Below are positions 34,712 through 43,292 of a stretch of 64,000 nucleotides of DNA, piece by piece. The notes below the pieces were generated by a model. The model was not told where the DNA came from and searched no databases. It saw only the letters and a program-made list of their open reading frames with translations. How positions within the stretch are numbered: the stretch's first letter is position 1; each line of letters begins with the position of its first letter. Position numbers and translations under genes: made by a program. Source of the DNA: Candidatus Woesearchaeota archaeon (GTDB taxonomy: Archaea; Nanobdellota; Nanobdellia; Woesearchaeales; UBA9642); NCBI GenBank assembly GCA_003599145.1, contig QZIT01000005.1, positions 446,330 to 510,329 on the forward strand, in the 5' to 3' direction.

Positions 34712-35980
34712 ATGGAATTTTTTAAGATTATCATCTGGATAGCGTACTTTATCGGATTATATATTGCCATCTTTTTCCTGATGCATTTTCTTGATGTCAA
34801 GGCTTCATTAAAAAAAGACAAAGAGCAAAAGCCTCTGCTCAAAACACACCCTTTGGTTTCTGTTGTTATTCCTGCATTCAATGAAGAGAAAAGCATACGC
34901 ATGACCCTTGAATCTGCGCTTGCGCTTGATTATCCAAAAGACAAAGTGGAAATCCTTGTCATCAATGATTGTTCAACAGACAGGACAGCAGAGATTGTCA
35001 AAGCAGTTATCACAGAGCATAGCAATAGGTCCATCAAGCTGGTCAATAACCCTGTCAACAAAGGCAAAGCAACGTCTATGAACCTTGCCATGAACATGCT
35101 CAAAGGAGAGTATTTTGCCTGTCTTGACGCAGATTCCATCGTAGATAAAGATGCACTTAAAAACAGCATGTATACGCACCAGCAAGAAAAGCCTGCAATA
35201 GTCACGCCCGTCATGAAAGTAAACAACCCAAAAACGCTGTTGCAGAAATTCCAAAGACTGGAATATGTAACGGCGATGTTCGTCGCAAATCTTGTCGGCT
35301 ACTTGGATTGCAATTATGTCGCACCAGGGCCTTTTTCCGTCTATAAAACAAAAATCATCAAAGACGTTGGAGGGTTTGACGAAAAAAGCATTGTAGAAGA
35401 CCAAGAAATAGCCTACAGAGTGCAGGCAAAGCATTATAAAATAAAACAATGCCCGAGAGCATTTGTCAATACCATCACCCCCGAAAATTTTGAAGGGTTC
35501 AAGAAGCAAAGGAACCGGTGGTCTAAGGGAACGCTGTTAAACCTGCTGAAGTATAAACGGATGTTTTTAAATAAAAAATACGGCGATTTCGGAGTGTTTC
35601 AACTTCCTCTTAATGTACTTTACTTTTTGCTTTCCATGCTCGTCATGACTTCCTTCTTTTATTATATTGTCAGACCTTTTTTCAACGCAATCTATAATCT
35701 TTATCTCATCAATTTTGACGTCCTGCCTTATCTGAAAAGCTTCACCTATTCTTTTAATCCTCTTCAGATCGATATCACCAGCACCTTCATCATTTATCTC
35801 AGCCTTATCCTTAGCATCATGGTTCTGTATTTAGCAAGCAGGATGGGCAACGAAAGTGTAAAAAAATACGGGCTCGTATCTATCATCCCTTATTTCATTA
35901 TGTACTTCGTGATTACGAGTTTTATCAATGTCCAAGTATTATGGGAGCTTGCTGTGGGAAGGAAAACGCAAAAATGGTAA
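34712..35980 (+). CDS. processive-type GT2 glycosyltransferase with TM helices
   Basis: 422 residues: one N-terminal TM helix, a GT-A domain (V-V-I-P-A-F-N-E-E-K-S ~50-60; D-A-D-S metal-binding ~140; E-D-Q-E-I-A-Y-R-V ~230; Q-R-N-R-W, the QxxRW motif, ~270) and three or four C-terminal TM helices. This is the architecture of cellulose synthase/hyaluronan synthase-like GT2 enzymes, which polymerise and export a polysaccharide. Product unknown. TATA at ~34667-34677 gives it its own promoter within the locus. Confidence 0.88.
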   Translation: MEFFKIIIWIAYFIGLYIAIFFLMHFLDVKASLKKDKEQKPLLKTHPLVSVVIPAFNEEKSIRMTLESALALDYPKDKVEILVINDCSTDRTAEIVKAVITEHSNRSIKLVNNPVNKGKATSMNLAMNMLKGEYFACLDADSIVDKDALKNSMYTHQQEKPAIVTPVMKVNNPKTLLQKFQRLEYVTAMFVANLVGYLDCNYVAPGPFSVYKTKIIKDVGGFDEKSIVEDQEIAYRVQAKHYKIKQCPRAFVNTITPENFEGFKKQRNRWSKGTLLNLLKYKRMFLNKKYGDFGVFQLPLNVLYFLLSMLVMTSFFYYIVRPFFNAIYNLYLINFDVLPYLKSFTYSFNPLQIDITSTFIIYLSLILSIMVLYLASRMGNESVKKYGLVSIIPYFIMYFVITSFINVQVLWELAVGRKTQKW

Positions 35981-36669
35981 GAAAGGTAAAAAGGAAAATC
36001 AGCACAGAAAAGTTTGTTCTTGTAGGCATTATTGCACTCATTATTTTTTTGCTGGGCCTCAGTTTAGGCATGATTATCGACAATGAACGCGTGCGCTGGG
36101 CAAATATGGAGTATCGCAATCAACAGCTAGACTATGAAAGCATTCAGTTGCAGTATCTTTATCTGCAGGCAACTGATGATAAGAATGAAAGCTGCTCAGC
36201 ACTCTATACCAGCCTTGAACAGGCCTTGACTGATTTAGGAACTTCACTGGAAGAAGTGCTTGGCTATCAAAAGGATACGACGCTGAATAAGGACGAGTTC
36301 CTCAACATTGAGAGACGATACATGATTGACAATTTCAAGTATTGGCTCCTCGTTAAAAAGGCAAAGACAGAATGCTCGGTTGATGCCATAACCGTTCTTT
36401 ATTTCTATTCTGAAACCAACTGCGAAATTTGTTCAGAACAGGGAATTATTTTAACGCTCTTCAAGAAAAAATACGGGGAAAAGCTTTTGATTTTTCCCAT
36501 TAATGTAGACTTAGAGAGCCAAGAGCCGTTCATAACCATCATCAGGGAAACCTATGATGTCGAACAATATCCAAGCATCGTTGTTGAAGGAGAAACCTAT
36601 TCTGGAATTGTTGCCAAAGACCAATTGGCGAACATTTTTTGCAATGAAAACAGCGGATTTTGTGAGTAA
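35974..36669 (+). CDS. membrane-anchored thioredoxin-fold protein (CxxC)
   Basis: 231 residues from ATG 35974, overlapping the GT2 stop. A basic N-terminus leads to one TM helix (~15-37) and a helical stretch, then a thioredoxin-like domain with active-site-like C-E-I-C (~155) and a cis-Pro-like Y-P-S-I-V-V (~205). Further Cys near the C-terminus (F-C-N-E-N-S-G-F-C) could pair. It may form or isomerise disulfides in exported proteins, and its place in the glycan locus ties it to surface-protein maturation. Confidence 0.72.
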   Translation: MVRKVKRKISTEKFVLVGIIALIIFLLGLSLGMIIDNERVRWANMEYRNQQLDYESIQLQYLYLQATDDKNESCSALYTSLEQALTDLGTSLEEVLGYQKDTTLNKDEFLNIERRYMIDNFKYWLLVKKAKTECSVDAITVLYFYSETNCEICSEQGIILTLFKKKYGEKLLIFPINVDLESQEPFITIIRETYDVEQYPSIVVEGETYSGIVAKDQLANIFCNENSGFCE

Positions 36670-36670
36670 C

Positions 36671-37381
36671 ATGAACCTGAGCGTTGTCATTCCAACCTAC
36701 AATGAATCTGAGAACATCAAAAAGCTCATCGCGGAAATTGCAAAAGTTCTCAAGAAGCAGTATGCCATTATCATAGTAGATGATAGCAGCCCTGATGGCA
36801 CTGCAAAACTCGCAGAAGAGATGAGCAGGAAATTTCCTATCACCGTCATCAAGAGAAAAGGGAAGAAAGGGCTGAGCAGTGCTGTTATAGCAGGCATCAA
36901 CGGCTCGAAAAGCAATCTTGTTTGCGTCATGGATGCAGATTCGAGCCACCCTCCGGCATTGCTGAAAAAAATGAGAACTGCATTTGAAAACGATTCCTCT
37001 TTGGAAATGGCTATTGCCAGCAGGCACGTCTCGGGAGGAGGAGTGAAACAATGGCCTCTGCACCGAAAGCTCACTTCTGCAATAGCCGCAGTCCTCGCCA
37101 GGCCGTTGACGGAAATAAAAGACCCGCTTTCCGGATTTTTCATGTTCAAAAAAAGCATTATCAAAAACAAAAAGCTGCATGACCGCGGATTTAAAATACT
37201 CTTAGACATTATTGTTAAATCCAACGCAAAACGCATTATAGAAATTCCTTATCTCTTTGAAAACAGAAAAAGAGGAAAAAGCAAGCTTAAAATAAAAGTC
37301 TATGGAGAATATCTTGCTCACCTCGGAGCATTGTACCTCTATGCGCTCAAAAAAAAGAGAATGAACCGTGGAAGAACTTAA
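36671..37381 (+). CDS. DPM1-like dolichyl-phosphate sugar synthase (GT2)
   Basis: 236 residues from ATG 36671, which follows the previous stop; the extension to 36554 lies inside that gene. The GT-A domain has V-V-I-P-T-Y-N-E-S-E-N-I, V-D-D-S-S-P-D-G-T and M-D-A-D-S-S-H-P-P, and D-P-L-S-G-F-F near 158. It closely follows soluble DPM1 without TM helices. It should transfer mannose or another hexose to dolichyl phosphate, supplying lipid-linked sugar to the GT-C enzymes of the locus. Confidence 0.88.
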   Translation: MNLSVVIPTYNESENIKKLIAEIAKVLKKQYAIIIVDDSSPDGTAKLAEEMSRKFPITVIKRKGKKGLSSAVIAGINGSKSNLVCVMDADSSHPPALLKKMRTAFENDSSLEMAIASRHVSGGGVKQWPLHRKLTSAIAAVLARPLTEIKDPLSGFFMFKKSIIKNKKLHDRGFKILLDIIVKSNAKRIIEIPYLFENRKRGKSKLKIKVYGEYLAHLGALYLYALKKKRMNRGRT

Positions 37382-38813
37382 AAAAATATTTCAAGAAAAC
37401 AAGGAAATCATCATTATTGTTGCTATTTTTCTCGCCCTCAGAATAGCATCGATGTTCAGATACCATATTCCCATATGGGATGAGGCAGTATACTATGGCA
37501 TGGGAAAATATCTCTATTCCTTAGGAAGCATGGGGCTGTGGGAAGATATACGGCCTATTGTTCTTCCCTTGATTCTGGGTTTTTTCTGGAAAATAAACAT
37601 GCCCTGGGCACTTACAGAGATTGTTCCTGTATTTTTTTCAACAGCAACATTGCTTATGACGTACATCCTCGGAAAAAAACTTTTCAACAAGGATGTTGGC
37701 GCACTTGCTGCTTTTTTGCTTGCCATCACACCTATTTTTCACCTCTATACGCCATATTATCTGACAGAAATTCCTGCAACATTCTTTTCTCTTCTTGCAC
37801 TGTACTGGTTTCTTGAGGCACGATATTTTTTATCAGGGATTGCCGCAGGCGTTGCATTTCTCACCAAGTTTTATGTCGGGCTTATCGTTGTCAGCATAGG
37901 ATTGCTCATCATCAGCCAAGCATTCCAAAAAACGAAAAAAGCAATCCTGCGAAACATAATGAAAACAGGCCTTCTTTTTTGCCTTGGTTTTTTCATTCTC
38001 TTTTTTCTTTTCGGGCTATTTAATTATTTTATGTATCCGAGGGAAAATTTTGCCCATTCTGCATTTCACACGTTCATCATGGCATTTCCCCATCAGGCAA
38101 ACCCGTTTGAAACTATCGCCATGACCGATACTGCATCAACGCTGTTCAATATTTTTTATTATCCTCTAGAACTTTTTAAAAGCAACTACATCATTCTTGC
38201 GGCCATCCCTGCACTATTCTTTCTGCTCAGAAAAAAGCACCTTGAAAAAACACTTCCCGTGCTCCTTCCTTTGCTCATAGGCATTGCCTATTTAAGCGTC
38301 ATTCCCAATAAACAATTGCGATTTGCAATAATGGTTGTTCCCTTCCTCTGCATGCTCGTCAGTGTTGGAATGCTGCGAATAGTCCAGCAGTTGAAAAAAA
38401 GAACCGTGGTGAAGGCAACCGTGGTCATTATTTTTTCAATGCTCATCATGGCAAACCTTATCACCCTGTCAGGGTATTTTTTCTGGAAACCTGCAACACA
38501 GCCGCTTGTTGTTCAGGAACTCTACAGCAATCTTCCCCAAGGCACGGTGCTCACTTCAGACCCCGTTTTTTCCGTCTATAACAACAATCGCTTCATTCCC
38601 TACTACTATTCTGCCGAAGCTGCAGAAAAGATTTTTCAGGAAGAGCTGAAAAAAACAAGCATCATTATCTACGACGACCGTTCCTTGACCTGCTATGGAG
38701 AAGATCCTGCCTGCACAGGCAAGGTAGCCGATGTAAAAGCAATAATAGGACAGCACGTCTTGTTCAAAAAATATGAATATCAAAGCAACACATATTATCT
38801 GTATACCGTATGA
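37368..38813 (+). CDS. ArnT/PMT-like GT-C glycosyltransferase
   Basis: 481 residues with a GTG start overlapping the DPM1-like gene by 14 nt. About eleven TM helices are seen. Loop 1 has P-I-W-D-E-A-V-Y-Y, matching the catalytic D-E of PMT/ArnT proteins, and Y-Y-L-T-E-I-P-A-T-F-F the second conserved helix motif. A soluble C-terminal domain has paired Cys (C-Y-G-E-D-P-A-C). It should use dolichyl-phosphate sugar, plausibly from the adjacent DPM1-like protein, to modify lipid or surface protein. Confidence 0.82.
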   Translation: MEELKKIFQENKEIIIIVAIFLALRIASMFRYHIPIWDEAVYYGMGKYLYSLGSMGLWEDIRPIVLPLILGFFWKINMPWALTEIVPVFFSTATLLMTYILGKKLFNKDVGALAAFLLAITPIFHLYTPYYLTEIPATFFSLLALYWFLEARYFLSGIAAGVAFLTKFYVGLIVVSIGLLIISQAFQKTKKAILRNIMKTGLLFCLGFFILFFLFGLFNYFMYPRENFAHSAFHTFIMAFPHQANPFETIAMTDTASTLFNIFYYPLELFKSNYIILAAIPALFFLLRKKHLEKTLPVLLPLLIGIAYLSVIPNKQLRFAIMVVPFLCMLVSVGMLRIVQQLKKRTVVKATVVIIFSMLIMANLITLSGYFFWKPATQPLVVQELYSNLPQGTVLTSDPVFSVYNNNRFIPYYYSAEAAEKIFQEELKKTSIIIYDDRSLTCYGEDPACTGKVADVKAIIGQHVLFKKYEYQSNTYYLYTV

Positions 38814-38995
38814 AAAAAAACAACACCTTAAAGAAAGTTTTCTGGCTTCTGCTCATCTTGCTTTTGCTTTTTATATTGCTGAAAGTGCTCGTAGAGGTGT
38901 TCAAATGGTTTAGGGCAGATACCATTCAAATATCGATTCTTGTTTTGCTCATTGTTTTCTTTCTTTGGATGATGGGAAGGGACAGCAAGCTTTAA
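38810..38995 (+). CDS. small two-TM membrane protein, 61 aa
   Basis: The start overlaps the GT-C stop as ATGA. The layout is a basic N-terminus (K-K-N-N-T-L-K-K), TM helix ~11-30, a short loop and TM helix ~40-55. Coupled translation implies a role in the glycan locus, perhaps as an accessory subunit to the GT-C protein. No family is recognised. Confidence 0.6.
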   Translation: MKKNNTLKKVFWLLLILLLLFILLKVLVEVFKWFRADTIQISILVLLIVFFLWMMGRDSKL

Positions 38996-39016
38996 AAAGA
39001 GCAAAGAGGACCGGCT

Positions 39017-39757
39017 ATGATGCTTTCCGTTATTATCCCTGCAAAGAACGAACAGCGCTATTTGCAGAGACTTCTTGAATCCCTCAAACAACAATCACTG
39101 CAACCATCTCAAATCATCATCGCAGATGCGCAATCCAAAGATAAAACGATCAGTTTGGCAAAACGCTACGGCTGCGCGATTGTCAAAGGAGGTTTCCCAT
39201 CTGTAGGAAGGAATCGAGGCGCAAGCATCGCAAAAGGCAAATGGCTGCTCTTTCTCGATGCAGATACCCTGCTCATAAACAAAGGGTTCTTAAAGAACAT
39301 GATTGCCTATCTGCAAAAAAAAGAGATTGATCTTGCATTATTTGACAATATCCCCGTCTATAAAGAAAATGAGAAAGGATACGCCTCACGTATGATACGA
39401 ATAGCAGATGCTCTTATTTATTTTTTTCACAACACAGCACAAAAGGTTTTTTCCGCAACGCCTTTTCCTTTTGGAACAGGAACAGGCATCGTGTGCAGCA
39501 ACGCGCTGTTCAAAAAAACACAGTTTGACGAGCGCATAGAGGCGTTTGAAGATTGTGATTTTATAACCAGAGCGTCCTGGCACGGCAAGCTCAGGGTTAT
39601 TCCGCGGACGCTCTGCAGCTTGGGAGTTTCAACAAGGAGGTATGACAAAAAAGGAAGGATTTTTTTCCCAGTAAAAATCGCATTCGCAGGATTAATAGGA
39701 AGATTCTTAGTGGGCAGAAGCTGCGGCAGAGGCTATTTTAAAAATGCTAAATCTTGA
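39017..39757 (+). CDS. GT2 family glycosyltransferase
   Basis: 246 residues. GT-A signatures are S-V-I-I-P-A-K-N-E at the start, D-A-D-T in L-F-L-D-A-D-T-L (~87) and E-A-F-E-D-C-D-F (~175). It fits the short soluble GT2 group that adds a sugar to a lipid carrier or protein. A TATA-like element at ~38990-38999 precedes it. The 3' end overlaps the convergent MBF1 gene by 11 bp. Confidence 0.85.
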   Translation: MMLSVIIPAKNEQRYLQRLLESLKQQSLQPSQIIIADAQSKDKTISLAKRYGCAIVKGGFPSVGRNRGASIAKGKWLLFLDADTLLINKGFLKNMIAYLQKKEIDLALFDNIPVYKENEKGYASRMIRIADALIYFFHNTAQKVFSATPFPFGTGTGIVCSNALFKKTQFDERIEAFEDCDFITRASWHGKLRVIPRTLCSLGVSTRRYDKKGRIFFPVKIAFAGLIGRFLVGRSCGRGYFKNAKS

Positions 39758-40205
39758 TGATATCTCCTATAGTTAAGGCATCTGAAGGCTTTCCCTTAGA
39801 CTGCTCAAAATCTTCTCTGTAAAGTTCAACGAGCTTTATTTTTAACTGCTTTTCGAATCGCTTTGCAAGCTCCACATTCGGCTTGAACTTTTTTTGCTCA
39901 ATGTGCTGCATGAGGGATAGCTTTATATTCATTACCTTTGCAAGGTCTTCCTGCTTCAAGCCTAATTGCTCTCGCTTATTCCTGATAAGAATATGATATG
40001 TATCAACCACCACCTCTGAAACAGCAGCTGATGGCGCTGGATGCTCAAGCATTGATTTTTCGTTAGCTATTAGCTGTAATTTTTTGACAGCAACTCGCTT
40101 CATGACTTTGCCATAGCCTGAACATGCTGAACAAACCTGCATCTCAACTCCTTCAATAAGCGTGCTGTACAAAACGTCCTGTTTCCCGCAGATATCACAT
40201 TGCAT
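39747..40205 (-). CDS. MBF1-like transcription factor (zinc ribbon + XRE HTH)
   Basis: 152 residues from ATG 40205; the longer in-frame N-terminus lies inside the upstream methyltransferase gene. A zinc ribbon (C-D-I-C-G ... C-S-A-C, ~3-30) is followed by an XRE-type HTH (R-E-Q-L-G-L-K-Q-E-D-L-A-K-V-M-N, ~85-140). This is the archaeal MBF1 layout, a TBP-associated coactivator homologue thought in archaea to act at the ribosome/translation interface. It is coupled to the methyltransferase gene by an 11-nt overlap. Confidence 0.9.
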   Translation of the reverse strand: MQCDICGKQDVLYSTLIEGVEMQVCSACSGYGKVMKRVAVKKLQLIANEKSMLEHPAPSAAVSEVVVDTYHILIRNKREQLGLKQEDLAKVMNIKLSLMQHIEQKKFKPNVELAKRFEKQLKIKLVELYREDFEQSKGKPSDALTIGDIIKI

Positions 40206-41241
40206 GTTTCCACACCATAACCGTATACGGCAGAGCGCCTGCATCAATAGTTCTTTGGTGAACGCATTTCCATTTATATTTTTTTGCAATTTTTTTCACC
40301 ATGGCTTCTTTAGTAGTGATGATAGCAATGGATTCCTTCACAATAAAAAAGGCTCCGTGAAAAAAATCGTTGTAAATCTTTTCCACTTTTTTTTCAGAGA
40401 CGTTATGTGATGCGGCGATAGGCTTGGTGATGATATAATCTACTGCCTCAAATTTAGTATCAAGCCATTCTGCATCTAGTTTTACAAGGGAAAAATCAAC
40501 TCCCGCAATGATTGCATTTTTCTTTGCAGCTACAAGATACTTTTGGCTGGCGTCAAATGCGTAAATGTTCTGTACTTGTTTAGCTTTAGGAATATTTTTT
40601 TTAGGCTTTGCATAAACAGGACTCTCCCGCTGGTACAATGCAGCTTCAATGGGGATGGTTCCCGTATTGCAAAAAGGATCTAGCAAGGTCTTATTTTTTG
40701 AAAATCCCGCAACGCGCAGCAATGCATAGGCAATGGTTCCTTTTAAAGAGCTTCCATAGTTGAATAACTTGTAGTCTCTTCTGCTTAAATCCTTGCGAAC
40801 CGTGTCCAGAGAAACATAGCAGTCATCATGATAGATATAAATATAAAATTGAACATGGGGATGCTTATACTCAACACGAAGAACTTTTTTTGCCAGGCTT
40901 TTATGGAGCTCTCCTTCTATATCTACACTTTTAAATCCATGCTCTCCAATGCGCTCACAGGAAACGCAGAACGATTTCTTCAGTATTTTTTTTTGAGTGA
41001 CTATTATTTTTTCAATTGCCTTTGCTGTTTTTTCTAGCGAGGAAACTTTCGTTTTTCCTAAAAAGACCAATACGCGCTTTGCACTTCTTGCATAGAAAGA
41101 AAGCTTTTCGACATCTTTGATTTTTTTTATGGGAAAAACAATCAATGACGGATGTATTTCAGATTTGACGTTGAGCAATTCCTTTACATCCAATGCCGCG
41201 ATGTCTTCAATGCCCCTATGGGTTATGATGCATCCTTTCAT
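40195..41241 (-). CDS. THUMP-domain RNA methyltransferase with degenerate catalytic motif
   Basis: 348 residues. The N-terminus (G-C-I-I-T-H-R-G-I-E-D-I) and ~50-160 match a THUMP/Trm14-like layout. The Rossmann domain has L-L-D-P-F-C-N-T-G-T-I-P-I-E-A-A-L (SAM motif). The N/D-P-P-Y/F catalytic motif reads T-K-P-I-A-A-S, so Pro-Pro-aromatic is lost. A tRNA m2G6 methyltransferase (Trm14/TrmN) is the closest known role; with this motif it could be inactive or modified in function. Confidence 0.78.
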   Translation of the reverse strand: MKGCIITHRGIEDIAALDVKELLNVKSEIHPSLIVFPIKKIKDVEKLSFYARSAKRVLVFLGKTKVSSLEKTAKAIEKIIVTQKKILKKSFCVSCERIGEHGFKSVDIEGELHKSLAKKVLRVEYKHPHVQFYIYIYHDDCYVSLDTVRKDLSRRDYKLFNYGSSLKGTIAYALLRVAGFSKNKTLLDPFCNTGTIPIEAALYQRESPVYAKPKKNIPKAKQVQNIYAFDASQKYLVAAKKNAIIAGVDFSLVKLDAEWLDTKFEAVDYIITKPIAASHNVSEKKVEKIYNDFFHGAFFIVKESIAIITTKEAMVKKIAKKYKWKCVHQRTIDAGALPYTVMVWKHAM

Positions 41242-41273
41242 ACTTGGAGAGAACTTGCTGTTTATTTAAATGT

Positions 41274-41951
41274 TTAGGGAATGACATACTTTGAGAGGGA
41301 GATAAATGCTTGGGATGCTTTGCAATGAGGATTCATATCGACAACAGGCACTTGCCTCATGATAGATTTAGGTATGCCATTATCTTCAGGAATAACGCCA
41401 AGCACAGGGAGCTGCAAGAATTGCTCTATATGTTTCTGGGCTAATTCATAATGGTGGCTATTGACCCTGTTTAACACAACACCCAATACTTCAACACCCA
41501 GTGATGCTGTTGTCTGCAATGTTCTATAAGCTTCTGCAACGCTTACTCTATCAGGAGTTGCAACAAGGATGCCCTGCTGACAGTGCTTGAGAATATGCTC
41601 TGCATTTCCCGGAGGGCAATCAACAATTATTTTTTCTCCATAACCATACAGAGCAGCAAGCTGTTTTTCGAGTGCTGCAAAAGAAATATTTTTGTTCAGG
41701 CTTCCGGTAACCACCTTCATGCCCTGGACGTCATACACTGCCTTGGAAACATGATGATGGCCTAGCATTGCAGTATGGAGGGTCTGTTCTTTATTATGAA
41801 CTCCCAAATGCAGCCCTATATGGGGATTATGAAGATTTCCGTCAACAAGCAAAATATCATGATGGTCTTTCAGGCAGAACGCTAAGTTAATGGCAGTAAC
41901 GGTTTTGCCTACACCTCCTTTTCCTGAAACAACTGCTAAAAATTTATTCAT
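41274..41951 (-). CDS. MinD/ParA-like P-loop ATPase
   Basis: 225 residues. The deviant Walker A G-K-G-G-V-G-K-T (~10-17) and switch/Walker-B region D-G-N-L-H-N-P-H and V-D-C-P-P-G-N (~110) are typical of the SIMIBI MinD/Mrp group. There is no C-terminal amphipathic membrane-targeting helix. It overlaps the upstream helical gene by 8 nt and is the last of three coupled genes, so its partners are probably those helical proteins rather than MinC/E. Confidence 0.85.
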   Translation of the reverse strand: MNKFLAVVSGKGGVGKTVTAINLAFCLKDHHDILLVDGNLHNPHIGLHLGVHNKEQTLHTAMLGHHHVSKAVYDVQGMKVVTGSLNKNISFAALEKQLAALYGYGEKIIVDCPPGNAEHILKHCQQGILVATPDRVSVAEAYRTLQTTASLGVEVLGVVLNRVNSHHYELAQKHIEQFLQLPVLGVIPEDNGIPKSIMRQVPVVDMNPHCKASQAFISLSKYVIP

Positions 41952-42396
41952 GTGGAACCATGGCTTTTATTTTTTCATAAAACTTCAGCTGGTTTTCATA
42001 GTACATGGAAATAATATCTATATTGACTATTTCACGTTTGCCATTTATATAGGTTACCATTGTTACATGTCGTCTATATTCATTTTCTGATTTGTATTCT
42101 GCTTTCAACAGCTGGCGCAATAAGAAATACAGATCCACATGCTCTTGAATGTCTTTATCTTCATAGAGTTTTTTTACTAAAGCTCCTTGCTCTTTAGGCG
42201 TTGAGGGAATCTCGCTGATTTTGTTTTCATCAAGAGCTTTTTTGAGCAGGCATAAAAAGAGAAAGTGATAGGCATCAACCATCCTGTTGATAATGTTGAT
42301 GATAACATCAACCGTTCGGGTGTACTTCAAACTAACGTAAATCATATGATCAACACGCTTTAGCTCGTCTTTAGCGTCTTCTATACATTGTATCAT
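41944..42396 (-). CDS. helical protein of the MinD operon (HEPN-like paralogue B)
   Basis: 150 residues, all alpha-helical. It shares D-H-M-I-Y-V-S-L-K and a long hydrophobic helix with the upstream gene, so the pair are likely paralogues. An R-R-H near 110 is the only candidate for an Rx4-6H-like active site, and it is weak. The 26-nt overlap with the upstream gene and 8-nt overlap with the ATPase gene show a tightly coupled operon. Confidence 0.68.
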   Translation of the reverse strand: MIQCIEDAKDELKRVDHMIYVSLKYTRTVDVIINIINRMVDAYHFLFLCLLKKALDENKISEIPSTPKEQGALVKKLYEDKDIQEHVDLYFLLRQLLKAEYKSENEYRRHVTMVTYINGKREIVNIDIISMYYENQLKFYEKIKAMVPHE

Positions 42397-42865
42397 TTTT
42401 CGTCGTTAATGCAGAGAGTTGTTCAAGGAACGCTTTTGACCGCACAATGTAATCTCTGACTTTTACAGGGTCTAGTTTTTTTACATTATACTGATCATCG
42501 CTTAAGACAACACTTCCTTTTCTGACAAATTCCATGGCGCTTTGCTTATGCCCATGCATCAGCTCTCGTATCTCCATAATCATGCGAATATCTTTTTCGT
42601 TTAAGGAATATTTTCTGACAATTTCCTTCCTGAACATGCTGAACTGCCCTTCCACGGTTTTTCCAAAAGGAGGTATTTGCTTGTAAAGCAATTCATGCTC
42701 AAGGACAGAACCAATGCCTGCTTCCAAAGCTTGCAGGACGTTTTCCAGAATAGTGATCAAGAGTTTAGGGTCCTTGACTAACGGATAGGTTGTTATGAGC
42801 ATGTGATCGGCAATGCCAATTTTCTTTTTAGCCTCCTCTCTCTGCTCCGCATACCGTTCCATCAA
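42371..42865 (-). CDS. helical protein of the MinD operon (HEPN-like paralogue A)
   Basis: 164 residues, all helical. The motif R-E-L-M-H-G-H (~110-116) has the Arg-x(5)-His spacing of HEPN ribonucleases, followed by a basic helix (K-Q-S-A-M-E-F-V-R-K-G). The N-terminal part includes A-D-H-M-L-I-T-T-Y and a long amphipathic helix matching paralogue B. A TATA element at ~42886-42896 starts the operon. Function is unknown; HEPN assignment is tentative. Confidence 0.68.
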   Translation of the reverse strand: MMERYAEQREEAKKKIGIADHMLITTYPLVKDPKLLITILENVLQALEAGIGSVLEHELLYKQIPPFGKTVEGQFSMFRKEIVRKYSLNEKDIRMIMEIRELMHGHKQSAMEFVRKGSVVLSDDQYNVKKLDPVKVRDYIVRSKAFLEQLSALTTKNDTMYRRR

Positions 42866-42937
42866 AATGGTAAGTCTCAGTGAATATAAAAACTTTTGTT
42901 TTTTGTATATATTTTATATGCTTTTTGTAGCATATTT

Positions 42938-42953
42938 TCAATAAAAAAAAGAA
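42938..42953 (-). terminator. T-run after NAC gene
   Basis: The minus strand just after the NAC stop has CTTCTTTTTTTTATTG, an oligo-T tract typical of archaeal termination. It separates the sec61-beta/NAC operon from the next promoter. Confidence 0.5.
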
Positions 42954-42956
42954 GCA

Positions 42957-43292
42957 TTAGCTCAAACTCAAAATAGCCTCAGCCAAATCTCCTTTTGCAT
43001 TTTCAATGGCTTTTTTTGCCTCTTCCTTTGTGCAAGTGGTCTGTTCCATGACCATTTCAATGTCTTCTTCGCTGATTTCTGGCATGGTGTCTAACGAACG
43101 TTCGTGGTCATTGCCAATAACCTGATAGGTCTGTTGGCCCATCATATTCACTTTAGAAACCTGTGGATTATCTATAATAATCTCTCTTGTTTTGCATTTG
43201 ATAATGACCTGCAAGGCATCATCAATTTCAGCCTGCTGAATACCCATGCGCTTCATCATCTGCTGCATCTGTCTTGGATTAATACCGTTCAT
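42957..43292 (-). CDS. nac: nascent polypeptide-associated complex protein (alpha-NAC)
   Basis: 111 residues: N-terminal M-N-G-I-N-P-R-Q-M-Q-Q-M-M-K-R-M-G, the beta-barrel NAC domain (I-I-D-N-P-Q-V-S-K-V-N-M-M-G-Q-Q-T-Y-Q-V, ~37-60) and a C-terminal UBA domain (E-D-I-E-M-V-M ... A-K-G-D-L-A-E-A-I-L-S-L). It binds nascent chains at the ribosome exit tunnel. The start overlaps the sec61-beta stop (ATGA), so ribosome-exit and translocon components are made together. Confidence 0.95.
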   Translation of the reverse strand: MNGINPRQMQQMMKRMGIQQAEIDDALQVIIKCKTREIIIDNPQVSKVNMMGQQTYQVIGNDHERSLDTMPEISEEDIEMVMEQTTCTKEEAKKAIENAKGDLAEAILSLS

